64,000 nt of DNA from PFL25 sp046260155. GTDB lineage: Bacteria; Chloroflexota; Anaerolineae; Anaerolineales; UBA4823. The stretch lies in assembly GCA_046260155.1 (NCBI GenBank), contig JBJYXV010000077.1, forward strand, positions 124,001 to 188,000, read 5' to 3'. Both the position numbers and the translations under genes were made by a program. How positions within the stretch are numbered: the stretch's first letter is position 1; each line of letters begins with the position of its first letter. Of this stretch, positions 42,314 through 51,512 are shown one piece after another. The notes below the pieces were generated by a model. It made no database searches. It worked only from the letters and a program-made list of their open reading frames with translations, and was not told the origin of the DNA.

Positions 42314-42748
42314 CACCTCACCTTGGTTCGGTAGATAAAAAAATTGTTGTCGTGAAAGTAATTTTACCCGGAAATATTATTTGGGACAAATCCGAGGGAA
42401 GACGGATTAATAATCCACCTTTTCAATCCGCTAACGACTTGGGATGGGAAGAATTCCAGCTAATTGAGGTTCGCTTCAGATCACCTTATAGGAAGTTGCT
42501 TCATGATTTTCATGCTCAGTATACAGGGTAATTTTATTCCATCTTGAAGCAAGGTTCATTTACGTGAGCACTCTATGGATCAATTTCTTTGTCCTCTCCA
42601 ATCCCAATCCAGGGGTGGCCAGAAATCAAGGAATTCAATTTACTGATTGGTAGGGACCGTAGACGAAGATGAAAGAACATCTGATGCCAAATTTCAAAAC
42701 AAAAACAGCCCTGGGAAAATTCCAGGGCTGTTAAGGGGGGTAGCTGTA
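42314..42748. other. Intergenic region between trpB and the SnoaL-like gene
   Basis: Contains the terminator of trpB (42704-42732) and the presumed promoter of the SnoaL-like gene. I see no gene or clear repeat in the remaining ~380 bp. Confidence 0.5.
42704..42732 (-). terminator. Intrinsic terminator of trpB
   Basis: On the minus strand AACAGCCCTGG pairs with CCAGGGCTGTT and is followed by TTTGTTTTG. It begins 17 bp after the trpB stop. Confidence 0.9.
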
Positions 42749-44122
42749 CTAGGCAGGCAGATCCACTTTAGGTAGATATTTTATTGCCTCCTGGATTTCG
42801 TGCTCAGGGATTTCGAAATCTCGCAGCTGACCGTTGTGATAAGCATCATAAGCTGCCAGGTCAAAGTGCCCGTGTCCCGAAAGGTTGAACAGGATCACGC
42901 GCTCTTCACCTTTCTCCTTCGCATCCAGGGCTTCGTCGATGGCTCCGCGAATAGCATGGGCGGATTCGGGTGCAGGTAGAATACCCTCATTCCTGGCGAA
43001 CATCACAGCAGCTTCAAAAGTGGCCAGCTGGTGTACGGCTCTCGCTTCTATGTACCCGGCATTATAAAGAGAACACAAGCTGGGGGCCATACCGTGATAG
43101 CGTAGACCTCCTGCGTGAATTGGCGCGGGAACAAAGCGGTGACCCAAAGTGTGCATCTTGACCACTGGCGCAAGTTTGGCTGAATCGCCGTAGTCGAAGG
43201 CATAAATACCCCTGGTGAGGCTCGGTGATGCAGTTGGTTCTACTGCTAAAAAGCGGGTGTTCTGTCCATTCAGCAGGTTTTCACGCAGGAAGGGAAAGGC
43301 AATTCCAGAAAAATTCGAACCTCCTCCCACACAGCCAACCACAACATCGGGGTATTCATCCGCCAGATCCATTTGCTTCAAACATTCTTCGCCAACAATG
43401 GTTTGGTGCAGGAGCACATGGTTAAGCACAGAGCCAATCCCGTATTTTTTCGTCCCACCCGAGGTGGCTGCAGCTTCAACAGCTTCGGCGATCGCGATGC
43501 CCAGAGAGCCAGGGCTATCCGCATTATCTTCAAGCACCGATCGCCCAAATTGAGTGAGATCTGTTGGACTGGCAAAGACCTGTGCTCCATAAGTCTCCAT
43601 CAATATTCGGCGATAAGGCTTCTGTTGGTATGAAACTTTCACCATGTACACTTCCAAGTCAAGGTCGAATAATTGGCAGGCTAATGCAAGCGCAGAGCCC
43701 CATTGTCCTGCACCGGTTTCGGTTGTCATCGCCTTGGTACCAGTCGCCTTGTTGTAGTAGGCCTGGGGGATAGCAGTATTCGGTTTGTGGCTTCCGGCTG
43801 GTGATACCCCCTCGTATTTATAATAAATGTGTGCAGGAGTTCCCAAGGCTTTTTCCAGGCGTTTTGCCCTCAGCAGGGGTGTTGGACGGTAAACCTTGTA
43901 AACTTCAAGGACTTCATCGGGGATGTCGATATATCGATCTCTGCTTATCTCCTGCATGATCAATTCCATTGGGAACAGCACGTTGAGGAATTCTGGGGTA
44001 ACTGGTTCCATGGTCTGCGGATGGAGCACGGGAGCCGGGGCAACCGGGTGATCTGCATTCAGGTTGTACCAGGTTCGAGGAAGATCAGTTTCATTTAGGA
44101 TGTAACGAGTTTGGTCAGACAT
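42749..44122 (-). CDS. trpB: Tryptophan synthase beta subunit, TrpB2 type
   Basis: Condenses indole with serine to make tryptophan, using PLP. 457 residues, longer than the ~400 of TrpB1. The N-terminal PRTWYNLNADHPVAP and VYRPTPLLRAKRLEKALG, the PLP lysine in GSHKPNTAI (Lys113) and the phosphate loop VGGGSNFSGIAFPF match the TrpB2 group. ATG 44122 has GGAGG at 7 nt; the ATG at 44137 is less likely. No trpA is adjacent, as is usual for stand-alone TrpB2. Expression is controlled by a tryptophan T-box leader directly upstream, and a strong terminator follows, so this is a single-gene transcript. Confidence 0.93.
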   Translation of the reverse strand: MSDQTRYILNETDLPRTWYNLNADHPVAPAPVLHPQTMEPVTPEFLNVLFPMELIMQEISRDRYIDIPDEVLEVYKVYRPTPLLRAKRLEKALGTPAHIYYKYEGVSPAGSHKPNTAIPQAYYNKATGTKAMTTETGAGQWGSALALACQLFDLDLEVYMVKVSYQQKPYRRILMETYGAQVFASPTDLTQFGRSVLEDNADSPGSLGIAIAEAVEAAATSGGTKKYGIGSVLNHVLLHQTIVGEECLKQMDLADEYPDVVVGCVGGGSNFSGIAFPFLRENLLNGQNTRFLAVEPTASPSLTRGIYAFDYGDSAKLAPVVKMHTLGHRFVPAPIHAGGLRYHGMAPSLCSLYNAGYIEARAVHQLATFEAAVMFARNEGILPAPESAHAIRGAIDEALDAKEKGEERVILFNLSGHGHFDLAAYDAYHNGQLRDFEIPEHEIQEAIKYLPKVDLPA

Positions 44123-44172
44123 TTTTGGTTCCTCCATTCAAGAATAAGGTTAGCTGGTGAGGGATGGGAATT

Positions 44173-44511
44173 AAAAACGCGCCCATCCCCAGGTCAGGGG
44201 ACGAACGCCAGGTCCGCGGTACCACCCCATTTAGGCTGACCAAATTATTGATCAAAAAATCCCGCCGGTGTTGCGACGGGATAAGAAAGCCAGCCTCACT
44301 TCATTTTGGGTACGGCCATATTATGGTTTATACCCTTTGCCTTGATAACGGTGGCAACTCCGGCGCGGGATACTCGTTGAGTTTCTTTCTCCCTGCAACT
44401 CCAAGGTCCATTCAGTGCTGACGTGCGGGCGGAATTTTCACCGGTCTACCGCTCTCTGGCCGCCGATTCAGCACATACTCGTCCTTTTCAACGTCTTTGC
44501 TTATTTAGTTA
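44173..44511 (-). promoter_or_regulatory. Tryptophan T-box riboswitch upstream of trpB
   Basis: The leader binds uncharged tRNA and lets transcription continue when tryptophan-charged tRNA is scarce. On the minus strand, stem I shows GAGTA (44480-44476), the helix GTGCTGA/TCAGCAC (44474-44468 with 44421-44415) and below it AAGG/CCTT. The specifier loop reads TGAA-TGG-A with the Trp codon TGG at 44410-44408. The T-box consensus GGTGGTACCGCGG lies at 44225-44213. The terminator stem with GTTTTT ends near 44173. A separate stem at 44280-44261 (CCCGTCG/CGGCGGG) is followed by ATTTTTT and is probably stem III, although it looks like a terminator itself. Confidence 0.93.
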
Positions 44512-44517
44512 CGTTGG

Positions 44518-44545
44518 ATTATATGCAAAAGGAGCGAATTGTCAA
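44518..44545 (-). promoter_or_regulatory. Consensus promoter of the T-box/trpB transcript
   Basis: Minus-strand TTGACA (44545-44540), a 16-nt spacer and TATAAT (44523-44518): both boxes match the consensus exactly. The predicted transcript starts near 44511, just before stem I of the T-box. Confidence 0.88.
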
Positions 44546-44554
44546 GTCGCTCCT
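44530..44554 (-). terminator. Terminator of the thyA-folA transcript, overlapping the next promoter
   Basis: AGGAGCGA and TCGCTCCT form the stem on the minus strand, followed by TTTG. The loop contains the -35 box of the trpB promoter. No T-run longer than four, so it may be moderately efficient. Confidence 0.6.
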
Positions 44555-44627
44555 GATTCTTCTTCCGAGGATCAATAGGCCGGATCATGGGATGAAAGCA
44601 ACGATCTTATTGCGACCTAACTCCCTT

Positions 44628-45134
44628 CTACTTAATGTTCTCTTCTTTTCTGACCAATACCTTGAAAGTAACTGCATACTGGTTCTTCTCATCCGCGGGA
44701 TTGAATTCGGTCTCGATCTCTCGCCAATCAAGTTCTGAGTAATCTGGAAAATAAACATCCGCCGGCAGGCTGGCATGTACCTGGGTGAGATAAATTCGAT
44801 CTGCCAAATCAATCGTCTGTGCAAACAGATCTCCCCCACCAATGATAAAAGCCTCGTTATCGGATCCCATGCGTGCAAAATCCAAAGCAGTATCAATGGA
44901 GTGAGCCACCATACAGCCTTCAGGTTGGTAAACCGGGTTACGGGTCACGATGATCATCGTTCTGCCTGGGAGGGGACTGCCGATTGATTCATATGTCTTG
45001 CGACCCATGATCAGGTGATGGCCCATAGTGAGTGATTTAAATCGCTTTAAATCTGCAGGGAGGTGCCAGGCAAGCTGACCCTCAAATCCGATACCTTGGT
45101 TTTGGTCCATGGCTACTATCAGGGAGATGATCAC
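44628..45134 (-). CDS. folA: Dihydrofolate reductase
   Basis: Reduces dihydrofolate to tetrahydrofolate with NADPH, recycling the product of thymidylate synthase. 168 residues, normal length. Marks: SLIVAMDQNQGIGFEGQLAWHLPADLKRF with the substrate Asp replaced by Ala-Asp context, LIMGRKTYESIG and AFIIGGGDLFAQ (NADPH loop). Its ATG overlaps the thyA stop (ATGA), so the two are translationally coupled. The promoter is shared with thyA or with the long upstream operon. Confidence 0.94.
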   Translation of the reverse strand: MIISLIVAMDQNQGIGFEGQLAWHLPADLKRFKSLTMGHHLIMGRKTYESIGSPLPGRTMIIVTRNPVYQPEGCMVAHSIDTALDFARMGSDNEAFIIGGGDLFAQTIDLADRIYLTQVHASLPADVYFPDYSELDWREIETEFNPADEKNQYAVTFKVLVRKEENIK

Positions 45135-45925
45135 ACGGATACCTCAGCTTTGATATGGGGGTGTGCCTGGTAATCCACCAGTTTGAAATCCTCGTACTTA
45201 AAGTCAAAGATTGAATGAACCTCGGGATTGATTTCCATCTTCGGTAATGGATATGGTTGGCGGGTTATCTGGAGCCTGGCTTGATCTAAATGGTTATTGT
45301 AAAGGTGGAGATCACCAAAGGTGTGAATGAACTCAGCAGCTTTGAGGTTGCAAACTTGGGCGATCATGTGAGTTAATATTGAATATGATGCGATATTGAA
45401 AGGTACACCGAGAAATGCGTCCGCTGAGCGCTGGTAGAGCTGGCAGGAAAGCTGCCCATTATTTACGTAGAATTGGAAAAGAAGATGGCAGGGAGGTAAC
45501 GCCATCTTCTCAATCTCTCCGACATTCCAAGCACTCACGATTATCCTGCGTGATTGTGGTTTTGACTTGATCAAATCAATAACCTGTGAAATTTGATCTA
45601 CAGTTTGCCCATCAGCGGTTTTCCAAGATCTCCACTGAACCCCGTAGATTGGACCAAGATCGCCGTGATCATCAGCCCATTCATTCCAAATCCTGACCCC
45701 GTTCTCTTGGAGGCTCTGAACATTACTTTGCCCATCAAGCATCCATAATAATTCGTAAATGATTGATTTTATATGCAACTTCTTGGTAGTTAATAATGGA
45801 AAACCCTCCTGCAGGTTGTACCGGGTCTGATAACCGAAAACCGAAATTGTACCGGTACCCGTTCGATCTTCTTTGGGAGAGCCATTTTCCAGGATATATT
45901 GCAGCATATCCAGATACTGTTTCAT
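45131..45925 (-). CDS. thyA: Thymidylate synthase
   Basis: Makes dTMP from dUMP using methylene-tetrahydrofolate. 264 residues. Marks: EDRTGTGTISVFGYQTRYNL near the start, the catalytic cysteine in MALPPCHLLFQFYV, and QLYQRSADAFLGVPFNIASY for dUMP binding. ATG 45925 has GGAGG at 7 nt and is chosen over TTG 45934. It lies 48 bp after ribF, so it may be read from the same transcript. Confidence 0.96.
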   Translation of the reverse strand: MKQYLDMLQYILENGSPKEDRTGTGTISVFGYQTRYNLQEGFPLLTTKKLHIKSIIYELLWMLDGQSNVQSLQENGVRIWNEWADDHGDLGPIYGVQWRSWKTADGQTVDQISQVIDLIKSKPQSRRIIVSAWNVGEIEKMALPPCHLLFQFYVNNGQLSCQLYQRSADAFLGVPFNIASYSILTHMIAQVCNLKAAEFIHTFGDLHLYNNHLDQARLQITRQPYPLPKMEINPEVHSIFDFKYEDFKLVDYQAHPHIKAEVSV

Positions 45926-45973
45926 ATTTCCCAACCTCCATTACCAAACCACTTCAAACCAATAAAAATAACT

Positions 45974-46897
45974 CTAGTTAGACAGAATACTTCTCGCATG
46001 GTTAATGTCTGATTGTATTTGGTCCACAAGGGCATCAATATTCGGGAAACGCTTTTCGTCACGCAAGTGGCTGATAAAATCCAATTTAACTTCTAAACCG
46101 TAAATTTGACTCTCGAAATCCAGTACATGGGTTTCAATTTGCACTCGCTCGTGTTGCTCTGCAAAAGTGGGCCGGATGCCAATATTGGTCACCGATCCAT
46201 AAGAATTCCCATTAATCATGGCCCGAGAAACGTAAACACCGGATTTTGGTAAGGCGCGCTCCAGCCAAAGGGAAAGATTTGCGGTGGGAATGCCAATTGT
46301 ATGTCCACGACCATCTCCTGGCACAACCTGCCCTTTGATGAAATACGGACGACCTAATAATTGGTTCACCAAATCTATATCAGCATCTTTGAGGGCAGAT
46401 CGAATCCGGCTGGAGGAAACAACCTGTCCTCCCATCTCAACAGGAGCAATTGTACTCAACTCATAGCCGTGTACTTTTGCCAATTCATGCAGAAACTGGA
46501 TGTTACCACCGCGGTTATGACCCAATGCGAAATCCGGGCCGACCATGAGATGTCGCATGTCAAGATGAGATATTAACAGCGAGATGAAATCTTCTGCAGA
46601 AATTTGTTCAACCTGCGGAGTAAAGGGGAAGGTTATTACCACATCCACTCCCAGCTCGCCTAATAGTTCCGCTCTCTCTTCAGGAGTGGTGAGGTAAGAT
46701 GGAATCCGTCGTTTTCCGATGACAACCGCAGGATGTGGGTAGAAGGTGAGTACGACTGCTTTTGATCCGGAGTTGTGCGCCCGTGTTACCAATTTGCGAA
46801 CAATATCCTGGTGACCGAGGTGAACCCCGTCAAACGTGCCGATCGTCAACCAAGTGTCTTGGAGTTGTACCCCCTCTAATGACTGGAAGTGGTGCAT
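45974..46897 (-). CDS. ribF: Bifunctional riboflavin kinase / FAD synthetase
   Basis: Makes FMN from riboflavin and then FAD; cytoplasmic. 307 residues, typical length. N-terminal FAD synthetase half: TIGTFDGVHLGHQDIV nucleotide-binding motif and LMVGPDFALGHNRGG. C-terminal flavokinase half: GDGRGHTIGIPTANL and ESQIYGLEVKLDFISHLRDEKRF. Directly downstream of truB (29 bp), the conserved bacterial order truB-ribF. Confidence 0.94.
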   Translation of the reverse strand: MHHFQSLEGVQLQDTWLTIGTFDGVHLGHQDIVRKLVTRAHNSGSKAVVLTFYPHPAVVIGKRRIPSYLTTPEERAELLGELGVDVVITFPFTPQVEQISAEDFISLLISHLDMRHLMVGPDFALGHNRGGNIQFLHELAKVHGYELSTIAPVEMGGQVVSSSRIRSALKDADIDLVNQLLGRPYFIKGQVVPGDGRGHTIGIPTANLSLWLERALPKSGVYVSRAMINGNSYGSVTNIGIRPTFAEQHERVQIETHVLDFESQIYGLEVKLDFISHLRDEKRFPNIDALVDQIQSDINHARSILSN

Positions 46898-46926
46898 ATA
46901 ACAAACTTTACCAATAAGTTAATAAA

Positions 46927-47835
46927 TTAAGTCTGAAAGAACACCTTGCGCGGCTGCCATTCATTTGTCTCTTCATCATACTCAAGCAGTGCTACCAGGT
47001 CCCCCTGCTGGCTGATCGCCCGAGCCCAACCTACAGCTTCAGGTTCTGCTGGAATACGGTGGCCGTGCCGCACCAGGTCCACCTGATCTGCGTCCAGCTC
47101 TACCATAGGCCAATCTCCAAGCGCATCAGCAGCCGGGATTAAATAGCGGTACCAATCGCCTGCTTGAAATGCTTCTTTGAGTCTTCGCAATGGTACTGCT
47201 TCGCGAAGCGTGAAGCGACCGCTTTTCGTCCTGCGTAAACCAATTAAATAGGCACCCGTACCTAAAGATTCACCGAGATCGTTCGCCAGAGAACGTATAT
47301 AGGTGCCAGATGAGCAATATGCATCGATGACAACTTCTGGTGGATCCCATTCGAGGATATCCAGACTATATACTTGTATTTTACGCGGTTCGAGCTCTAC
47401 ATCTTCGCCTTTGCGTGCCATCTCGTAGGCTTTGCGCCCCTTGACTTTCACCGCAGAGTATGGGGGGGGAACCTGCTCAATCTCGCCTACGTAAGACTGC
47501 AGCATCTCATCAAAAACCTCTTCGGTTATATGGGATGATGAGGTTTCGCTGGTGATAACACCCTCAGAATCATATGTGTCGGTGGTATTTCCCAGACGAA
47601 TCGTAGCCTGGTAGCGTTTATCAGAGGCAGACACATATTCACTTAAGCGAACAGCAGGGCCAAGCAGGACGACAAGTACACCAGATGCTCGTGGATCAAG
47701 TGTACCAGTGTGTCCGGCTCTCCTGATTCCAGTACCTCTCCGGATGATTTGAACCACATCGTGCGAGGTCAATCCAATCGGTTTATCGATAACTAAAACC
47801 CCTGAGACAACATTCTTGATCTGTTGTTTGTCCAT
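46927..47835 (-). CDS. truB: tRNA pseudouridine(55) synthase
   Basis: Makes the pseudouridine of the TΨC loop in tRNA. 302 residues. Catalytic Asp is in RRAGHTGTLDPRASGVL; VLVIDKPIGLTSHDVV at the N terminus and YCSSGTYIRSLANDLG are typical. GAGGAT six nt before ATG 47835 supports the start. Between nrnA and ribF. Confidence 0.95.
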   Translation of the reverse strand: MDKQQIKNVVSGVLVIDKPIGLTSHDVVQIIRRGTGIRRAGHTGTLDPRASGVLVVLLGPAVRLSEYVSASDKRYQATIRLGNTTDTYDSEGVITSETSSSHITEEVFDEMLQSYVGEIEQVPPPYSAVKVKGRKAYEMARKGEDVELEPRKIQVYSLDILEWDPPEVVIDAYCSSGTYIRSLANDLGESLGTGAYLIGLRRTKSGRFTLREAVPLRRLKEAFQAGDWYRYLIPAADALGDWPMVELDADQVDLVRHGHRIPAEPEAVGWARAISQQGDLVALLEYDEETNEWQPRKVFFQT

Positions 47836-47881
47836 ATCCTCTTCCCGATCTATAATAATATAAATTCCCGTAGAACTCTTC

Positions 47882-48862
47882 TCAATCCAAGTTGATGCCT
47901 AAGATCTTCTTCGTTGTCTGGATCACGGTATCCTGCACCTTCTCTAGGCTTCCTTCCACGCTTGCTCCAGCAGCAGCTCTATGTCCACCACCACCAAAGT
48001 GCAGTGCAACTTTGGAAACATCATACTTTGGTATTGCCCGCCAGCTTACTTTCACAATATTCCTCTCCTGCTCGATAAATAGGATCACTACATCGAAACC
48101 CTCGATGGTTGAGAGAAAATTTATTAAATCCGCGTCATCCCTTCCAGGATAGCTTGTCGATCTTCGGTCTTCGAGAGTTAGAGCAGTCCAGATGATTTTG
48201 CCATCCCGCTCTAAATTCGATAAACCAGCTCCCCAGTATAGTGCCGCAGAAAAAGATCGATTAAGTAAACCTCGCTGATACAGTTCTGGCAGGTTTCCAC
48301 CGGCTTCCATCAATCTGGCGGCGGTCTGCATGGCACGCGGTGTCATGTTTTGGGTTCTGAAACCGAGTGTATCAGTTATCATACCAAATAATAGCGTATC
48401 TGCAACCTGTTTTGTTATTGGATAGCCAAATTGGATTAAATAAATAGCTATTATCTCTGCTGTGGCTACGGCATTCACATCAATCAGATTGTACCTGCCA
48501 AAATTTGTGTTCGTTGGATGGTGATCAATATTCACATCTGGGATGGGGACATTGACCAAAGCATCGCCAGCCCGACTTCGATCAGAACAATCAACAACAA
48601 TGGTCAGGTCAAATTCCCCGGAACCTTGTTTTTGCACCTGATCGATACCGGGTAAATGTCGAAAAACATCAGGTAATCCATCTGATAATACCATTTGGAC
48701 ATTCTTCCCGGATTCTCGGATGCTTAAACCTAATCCAATCAAGGAACCAATCGCATCTCCATCAGGTCGGATGTGTGAGATAACCTGAACACTCCGGGCT
48801 GAGTCAAGTTTTTGGAATATCTCCTTCAGGAGCGTTTCCTCGATCTGATTTGTTTCATTCAT
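47882..48862 (-). CDS. nrnA: DHH-family oligoribonuclease / pAp phosphatase
   Basis: Degrades very short RNA and dephosphorylates pAp. About 326 residues. DHH domain with VISHIRPDGDAIGSLIGLG, VVDCSD and IDHHPTNTNFG; DHHA1 domain ends in HFGGGGHRAAAGAS. ATG 48862 is favoured over TTG 48868; either overlaps the rbfA stop. This position between rbfA and truB is conserved in Gram-positive bacteria. Confidence 0.92.
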   Translation of the reverse strand: MNETNQIEETLLKEIFQKLDSARSVQVISHIRPDGDAIGSLIGLGLSIRESGKNVQMVLSDGLPDVFRHLPGIDQVQKQGSGEFDLTIVVDCSDRSRAGDALVNVPIPDVNIDHHPTNTNFGRYNLIDVNAVATAEIIAIYLIQFGYPITKQVADTLLFGMITDTLGFRTQNMTPRAMQTAARLMEAGGNLPELYQRGLLNRSFSAALYWGAGLSNLERDGKIIWTALTLEDRRSTSYPGRDDADLINFLSTIEGFDVVILFIEQERNIVKVSWRAIPKYDVSKVALHFGGGGHRAAAGASVEGSLEKVQDTVIQTTKKILGINLD

Positions 48863-49241
48863 TTCCAAGAAGTGTTTCTCCTGAATCAGTATATCGTTCT
48901 TGACTTAATGAATCTAATAATTCTTCGATGTGCTCAGCCCGTTCTGGTGTTGGGTCCCAATGGAACCGAAGTTGGGGGAATGTCCTCAGCTCGATACGCC
49001 CAGCCAGTTCACTGCGCAAGAAACCACTTGCATGGTTGAAACCTGAGAGTACCTCTTCTGCCACGCCAGATCCCTGGGGAGAAAATACATAAATATCCGC
49101 ATATGCTAATTCACGATCTACTGAAACATCGGTGATATATGCGCCGCTAATACGAGGATCTTGAATATTGAAAATCAGCATCTCAGATAATTCTTCATGC
49201 ATCCGATCGGAGATTCGTTGAGCACGGCTTTTTGATACCAT
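48855..49241 (-). CDS. rbfA: Ribosome-binding factor A
   Basis: Assists late 30S ribosomal subunit maturation. 128 residues, KH-like fold. SDRMHEELSEMLIFNIQDPRI, ITDVSVDRELAYADIYV and LRSELAGRIELRTFPQLRFHWD are the family marks. ATG 49241, 17 bp after infB; its end overlaps nrnA. Confidence 0.95.
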   Translation of the reverse strand: MVSKSRAQRISDRMHEELSEMLIFNIQDPRISGAYITDVSVDRELAYADIYVFSPQGSGVAEEVLSGFNHASGFLRSELAGRIELRTFPQLRFHWDPTPERAEHIEELLDSLSQERYTDSGETLLGNE

Positions 49242-49258
49242 TCAATTATTCCTGGTTG

Positions 49259-51049
49259 CTAAACGGGAACTTCTTCGACAATATAACTCTCAATTATGTC
49301 ACCCTCTTTAAAATCATTAAATTTCTTCAAAGTGATCCCGCACTCAAAACCATTGCGAACTTCTGTTACATCATCCTGAAGGTGTTTAAGAGATGCAACA
49401 TCGCCATCATACAGGGCCTCTTTCCCCCGCAGTACTCGAACTTTTGCGTTGCGTCGTAATTCGCCGTCAATCACGTAACAACCGGCGATCGTACCAACCT
49501 TGGAGATCTTGAAAGTAGCACGCACTTCAGCATGTCCAATTACTGTCTCCTTGATTTCGGGTTCAAGCATGCCTTTTAAGGCTTTCTCGATATCTTCCAC
49601 CAGGCGGTAAATGATATTGTAATTACGGATCGAAACACCTTCTGTTTCCGCCAGGCGTTGAGCTGCTGAATCTGCTTCAACATTGAATCCAATCACGATC
49701 GCTTTCGATGCAGCGGCCAGCATAACGTCGTTTTTGCCGATATTGCCAGTTCCTTCGTGCAGGATGTTGATCGAGATATCCCCAGTTCCGAGATCGTCCA
49801 ATGAAGATTTAATTGGTTCCAGGGAGCCCTGAACATCCGCTTTAATGATCAAGCGCAACTCGCGTACTTCGCCGGCTTGATACTGCTCGAAGAGCTGTTC
49901 TAATGTCACCGCATTTCGCTGGCCTTCAGCAGCACTTTTCTTCTTATTTTTTCTCTCAGTGGTTAGCGCCCTGGCTTGCTTATCCGATTCCACTACCTGG
50001 AATAAATCCCCCGCGGTCGGGACATCATTCAAGCCCATGACAGCGACCGGTGCTGATGGCGCTGCATTGGTGACCTGACGACCCAAATAATCAAACATTG
50101 CCCGTAGACGTCCATGTGCAGTACCAGCTACAACAATATCGCCAACATTTAATGTGCCATTTTGAATTAATAGAGTTGCCAAAACTCCCCTTGAGCGGTC
50201 TATTTCTGCTTCAATAACTGTACCAATGGTGCGACCATTTGGATTTGCCCTGATCTCTGAATTATCTGCGACTAACAGGATTGCTTCTAAGAGATCATCC
50301 AATCCCTCGCTGCGTTTCGCAGAAAGCGGAACAACGATGGTGTCGCCATCCCATTCATCCGGGACCAGACCGATTTCGGCAAGCTGCTGGTTGACACGTT
50401 CAGGATCTGCGTTTGGTTTATCGATTTTATTTAATGCGACAATGATTGGTATTTGGGCAGCTTTCGCATGGGCAACTGCTTCTCTTGTCTGTGGCATTAC
50501 GCCATCATCTGCAGCGACAACAAGAACGACGATATCTGCACCCTGGGCGCCGCGTGCACGCATAGCTGTGAAGGCAGCATGCCCAGGAGTGTCTAGAAAG
50601 GTAATTAACCGGTTATTATGTTCTACCTGGTAAGCACCAATATGCTGTGTTATTCCACCTGCTTCATCATCGACAACACTTGTATGCCGGATTGCATCCA
50701 ATAAAGTTGTCTTTCCGTGATCGACATGCCCAAGAATAGTCACGATCGGAGGCCGGTTGACTAAATCATCCGGGTTTTCATTCGCGATCACCCGCCGCCA
50801 GAGTGGGATTTCCCCAATTTCCTCATCGGCTCCTGCTTCCTGGGATTCGATCGTTGCGTCGTATCCCATCTCTGCAGCAACAATTGCAGCAGTGTCAAAA
50901 TCAATTTGTTGGTTGATATTGGCCATGACCCCATTGGCCATCAGGGTTTTGATAACTTCAATTGGGCTGGCTTGGATCGATTCTGCCAGTTCCCGAACGG
51001 TTATAACTGAGGGTAATTCGATTGATTTATTATGTCCATTCTCGCCCAT
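49259..51049 (-). CDS. infB: Translation initiation factor IF-2
   Basis: GTPase that places initiator tRNA on the ribosome. 596 residues, a short version without the long N-terminal extension of E. coli IF-2. It keeps one IF2N domain (about 12-62), then the G domain from about 105: VTILGHVDHGKTTLLDAI, DTPGHAAFTAMRARGAQ and NKIDKPNA, and the later beta-barrel domains. AGGAGGTGCC precedes ATG 51049. A 138-bp gap separates it from rnpM. Confidence 0.96.
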   Translation of the reverse strand: MGENGHNKSIELPSVITVRELAESIQASPIEVIKTLMANGVMANINQQIDFDTAAIVAAEMGYDATIESQEAGADEEIGEIPLWRRVIANENPDDLVNRPPIVTILGHVDHGKTTLLDAIRHTSVVDDEAGGITQHIGAYQVEHNNRLITFLDTPGHAAFTAMRARGAQGADIVVLVVAADDGVMPQTREAVAHAKAAQIPIIVALNKIDKPNADPERVNQQLAEIGLVPDEWDGDTIVVPLSAKRSEGLDDLLEAILLVADNSEIRANPNGRTIGTVIEAEIDRSRGVLATLLIQNGTLNVGDIVVAGTAHGRLRAMFDYLGRQVTNAAPSAPVAVMGLNDVPTAGDLFQVVESDKQARALTTERKNKKKSAAEGQRNAVTLEQLFEQYQAGEVRELRLIIKADVQGSLEPIKSSLDDLGTGDISINILHEGTGNIGKNDVMLAAASKAIVIGFNVEADSAAQRLAETEGVSIRNYNIIYRLVEDIEKALKGMLEPEIKETVIGHAEVRATFKISKVGTIAGCYVIDGELRRNAKVRVLRGKEALYDGDVASLKHLQDDVTEVRNGFECGITLKKFNDFKEGDIIESYIVEEVPV

Positions 51050-51187
51050 TTGGCACCTCCTGCCATATTCTGCTAGTGGCCCCTTGAAGCGAGTTTGTTG
51101 GACCGAGTTAGGCGCTTATCTCAGTGTTGTACACTCGCCAGCCTTTAGGTTTTTGCCAAGAAACCCCCCGATAATCATTGGTATAAA

Positions 51188-51487
51188 CTATTTCTGAGCA
51201 TTTGATTCGTCCGATAAAGTTTCCATGAATTCAGCCAATCTTTCGATATCGGCGGTTGTTAATTCTGTTTTGAGCGCCTTGGCTAAGGCGTGCTGGATAC
51301 CAATTTCCCAACATTGAATTTGTTCATGAAGGTAAGCACCGCGGCCAGGCATTTTACCGCTGGGATCAACATAAACCCCTTCCGGGCTGCGGACAATCCT
51401 GATCAATGACCGCTTGTTAAGTACTTCCCGGCATCCGACACAGGTCCTTCTTGGAACATGTTTACCCTTTCTTGGCTTGTTAGGCAC
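51188..51487 (-). CDS. rnpM: YlxR/RnpM RNA-binding protein
   Basis: Small RNA-binding protein reported to modulate RNase P in some bacteria. 99 residues. The family motif RRTCVGCREVLNKRSLIRIV, followed by DPSGKMPGRGAYLH, is clear. Starts at GTG 51487, 25 bp after nusA. The order nusA-ylxR-infB is conserved in many phyla. Confidence 0.92.
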   Translation of the reverse strand: MPNKPRKGKHVPRRTCVGCREVLNKRSLIRIVRSPEGVYVDPSGKMPGRGAYLHEQIQCWEIGIQHALAKALKTELTTADIERLAEFMETLSDESNAQK

Positions 51488-51512
51488 CTAGGCAGCTCTT
51501 CTGTGTGCAGAA

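Noticed and set aside
42749..44122. Threonine synthase or cysteine synthase for the PLP gene
   Set aside because: The N-terminal PRTWYN region and the Trp T-box upstream both support TrpB2.
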